A stretch of 8,178 nucleotides of DNA. It comes from Thiotrichaceae bacterium. GTDB lineage: Bacteria; Pseudomonadota; Gammaproteobacteria; Thiotrichales; Thiotrichaceae. Each line of letters opens with the position of its first letter. Position 1 is the stretch's first letter. The notes below the pieces were generated by a model. That model worked only from the letters and a program-made list of their open reading frames with translations. It had not been told where the DNA came from and did no database searches. The stretch is from contig JANTHA010000090.1 of the NCBI GenBank assembly GCA_024762625.1, forward strand, positions 1 to 8,178, in the 5' to 3' direction. Positions 6,639 to 8,178 of the stretch are shown piece after piece. Both the position numbers and the translations under genes were made by a program.

Positions 6639-8178
6639 ATGATCCTGTTTTGCAACCATTCGGGCTTTTGCGCGATATGGTCAATCGCTTGATCCAGAGG
6701 TGTTTGCGACGCTTTTGCTTTTGCTTTTGCTTTTGTTTTTGCCGCGCGCAGGCTTACAGCAGGACAAGCGCCCTGCCGATAGGATAAGGCAGCGGACAGA
6801 CGCGCTTCGGACGGGTCGCCAAGGTCATGTGAAAAATCATCCGCAACCGCGCAACCCGGAATGGTCACGCCCGCCTCTTGCGGCGTATTGATCGGCGAAA
6901 AACCATCGGTATAATCGCCAAAGCCCTTGGCGTTCACGCCCTTGAAATTAATCGTAAAGTAGGTGGTTCCACAATTGTCGGTTGCAAAGAAGCCATAGGG
7001 CTTGCCGCAGGTAGTTGCGCCTATCTGGATCACCTCTACATCCACGCCACGCAAGCTGTTGATAATGGACTCGCTGGCAGAACAGGTATCCGGCCCGGTC
7101 AGTACAAATACGCGTGATAAATCAAGCGTTGGCAAAAGCAAACCCTCCTCTGAGAAAAAGCCTGATGTTTGCTTGAAAAAAGGCGTCGGGGTCAACGGCT
7201 CTCCATTAAACGGATTGTTTGTCGGGTGCTTGTCATTAAACCTGATTTTTTCAAAATATTTGCCTTCGGTCGCCTGTTCGCCCGCAATCATGTAGCTCAG
7301 TCCACTGGCGATATACAAAAAGCCGCCGCTGTTGTATCTCAGATCCAGCACCAGATCAGAAATGCCCTGTTGCCTGAAAAAATTAACGGCATTAATCAAT
7401 TCTGGTTCAGCCGTGGCAATATGCTCATTAAATAACAGATAACCCACTTTGCCGATGCCTGTCTCAATGATTTTAACCCGCGGCGCCGGGTGTGTTGTTA
7501 TAATGGCCGAGGTAAGTGAAATATATCGCGAACCCGCAGCGTTTCTATCCTTTATCCTGAAGCGATGCGCCTCGCCAACCGTCTGCGGTGATAACGCCGC
7601 ATCAATAATGTCTGCATCCGCCTGGTTCTGGGTATGCACCAGATCAACGCCATCGGTTTCCAGCAGCAACGCACCCCGCCTCAGATCGGCTCTGGCGGCC
7701 GGCGAATCAGGCTCCACATAGGAAACCACGATTTCGCGCGGCGGCGTCAGGGAAACAGGCGTCAGATGCATGCCATAACCACTTGATACGCCTGACTGTG
7801 ATTGTTGACGCCATTCTGCGCTAGGCATGGAAAAATGAAAACGGTCTTTGGGCTTGCCTGAAGGCGTTGTCGCCGTTGTTTTAAGCGTTTTGAAATAAGC
7901 TGCGGGATCATCATAGGCGGCGGGACTTTTATCATCAATTTCGTCATACCACAGATACACATCATTGCTCCATGAGCGCAGCCAGTTGTTCTCATCAAGC
8001 ACGCTACCCGGACTATCTGCAAACGGACGGCTAGTATCCGGGTTATTGCCGTTTCGAGGCGAGGCGCAACGTTGAGCAAAACGACTGGCCGGTTTAAACA
8101 CGCCCGGCGTCCAGCTTTCTGTTTCATTGACAATTCCACCTAAACTACCGCCCCCGCCGCAGGCTGTCAGAGAAACAG
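6623..8178 (-). CDS. S41-family (C-terminal-processing type) lipoprotein serine protease, N-terminus cut by window edge
   Basis: The frame is open to the right edge (517 residues visible). The first visible residues are VSLTAC followed by four Gly and Ser: a lipobox with its Cys codon at 8161-8159 and a flexible linker. The start codon and most of the signal peptide therefore lie outside, and the GTG at 8101 is internal. An N-terminal helical part (NNWLRSWSNDVYLWYDEI) precedes a PDZ-like domain (about 143-195, VVSYVEPDSPAARADLRRGA). The protease domain follows, with LDLRYNSGG (277-285), nucleophile Ser366 in TCSASES and general base Lys392 in TCGKPYG, 26 residues later; the Ser-Lys dyad is intact. 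Several extra Cys suggest disulphides and an envelope location. Such enzymes trim or degrade proteins from their C-terminal region; the substrate is unknown. The C-terminus carries a Lys-Ala repeat and a 27-residue tail. Confidence 0.9.
   Translation of the reverse strand, partial: VSLTACGGGGSLGGIVNETESWTPGVFKPASRFAQRCASPRNGNNPDTSRPFADSPGSVLDENNWLRSWSNDVYLWYDEIDDKSPAAYDDPAAYFKTLKTTATTPSGKPKDRFHFSMPSAEWRQQSQSGVSSGYGMHLTPVSLTPPREIVVSYVEPDSPAARADLRRGALLLETDGVDLVHTQNQADADIIDAALSPQTVGEAHRFRIKDRNAAGSRYISLTSAIITTHPAPRVKIIETGIGKVGYLLFNEHIATAEPELINAVNFFRQQGISDLVLDLRYNSGGFLYIASGLSYMIAGEQATEGKYFEKIRFNDKHPTNNPFNGEPLTPTPFFKQTSGFFSEEGLLLPTLDLSRVFVLTGPDTCSASESIINSLRGVDVEVIQIGATTCGKPYGFFATDNCGTTYFTINFKGVNAKGFGDYTDGFSPINTPQEAGVTIPGCAVADDFSHDLGDPSEARLSAALSYRQGACPAVSLRAAKTKAKAKAKASQTPLDQAIDHIAQKPEWLQNRIMRPMR
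6711..6740. repeat. Hexanucleotide tandem repeat (GCTTTT)n inside the protease gene
   Basis: Four perfect GCTTTT units (6711-6734) are followed by one degenerate unit (GTTTTT). Read on the minus strand they encode alternating Lys and Ala (KTKAKAKAKAS, visible residues 480-490 of the protease). The unit is six bases, so gain or loss of copies keeps the frame and changes only the length of a basic linker between the protease domain and the last 27 residues. Confidence 0.9.

Noticed and set aside
6627..6659. ATG at 6659 as start of the small lipoprotein
   Set aside because: It would put eleven charged residues before the signal peptide; the ATGA-coupled start with GAGG is better.
6700..6891. 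Plus-strand ORF with an eight-Leu stretch resembling a signal peptide
   Set aside because: The Leu run is the other strand of the GCTTTT repeat and the frame lies inside the well-supported protease gene.
8099..8101. GTG at 8101 as start of the protease
   Set aside because: The frame continues upstream into a clear lipobox with Gly-rich linker, so this GTG is an internal Val.

Overview
The window looks like chromosomal DNA of a Gram-negative bacterium, most likely a gammaproteobacterium. MnmA and GloA read very close to their E. coli counterparts. Two proteins carry lipoboxes, and one has a two-haem c-type cytochrome module ending in a GlyGly-CTERM-like tail. I cannot name the genus. Coding density is high, no stretch over 300 bases lacks a gene, and I see no tRNA, rRNA, CRISPR array, insertion sequence or attachment site.

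Layout. Positions 1-4488 (+) hold the 3' part of a very large gene for a multidomain secreted or surface protein. Its domains in order are a galactose-oxidase/glyoxal-oxidase-type copper-radical oxidase, an Ig-like domain, a PA14 domain, a second Ig-like domain, a PKD domain, a YVTN-type beta-propeller, a di-haem cytochrome c peroxidase/MauG-like domain, and a Gly-rich tail with a hydrophobic segment. Next on the same strand come mnmA (tRNA 2-thiouridylase, 4537-5640) and, 14 bases later, gloA (glyoxalase I, 5655-6038). A possible 49-codon small ORF (6059-6208) follows gloA. From the right edge, a minus-strand pair converges on them: a lipoprotein S41-family (C-terminal-processing type) serine protease with its first residues outside the window (8178-6623), and a small lipoprotein of unknown function (6626-6189). 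The two are joined by an ATGA stop/start overlap.

How the genes work together. mnmA and gloA are ordinary housekeeping genes and probably share a transcript. The two minus-strand lipoproteins are translationally coupled and probably act together in the cell envelope. The most notable object is the first gene. It joins an oxidase of a hydrogen peroxide-producing family to a haem module of a hydrogen peroxide-using family in one chain, separated by adhesion or carbohydrate-binding-type modules. The central modules are clearly more AT-rich than the two catalytic ends, which suggests mosaic assembly. Any coupling of the two chemistries is inference.
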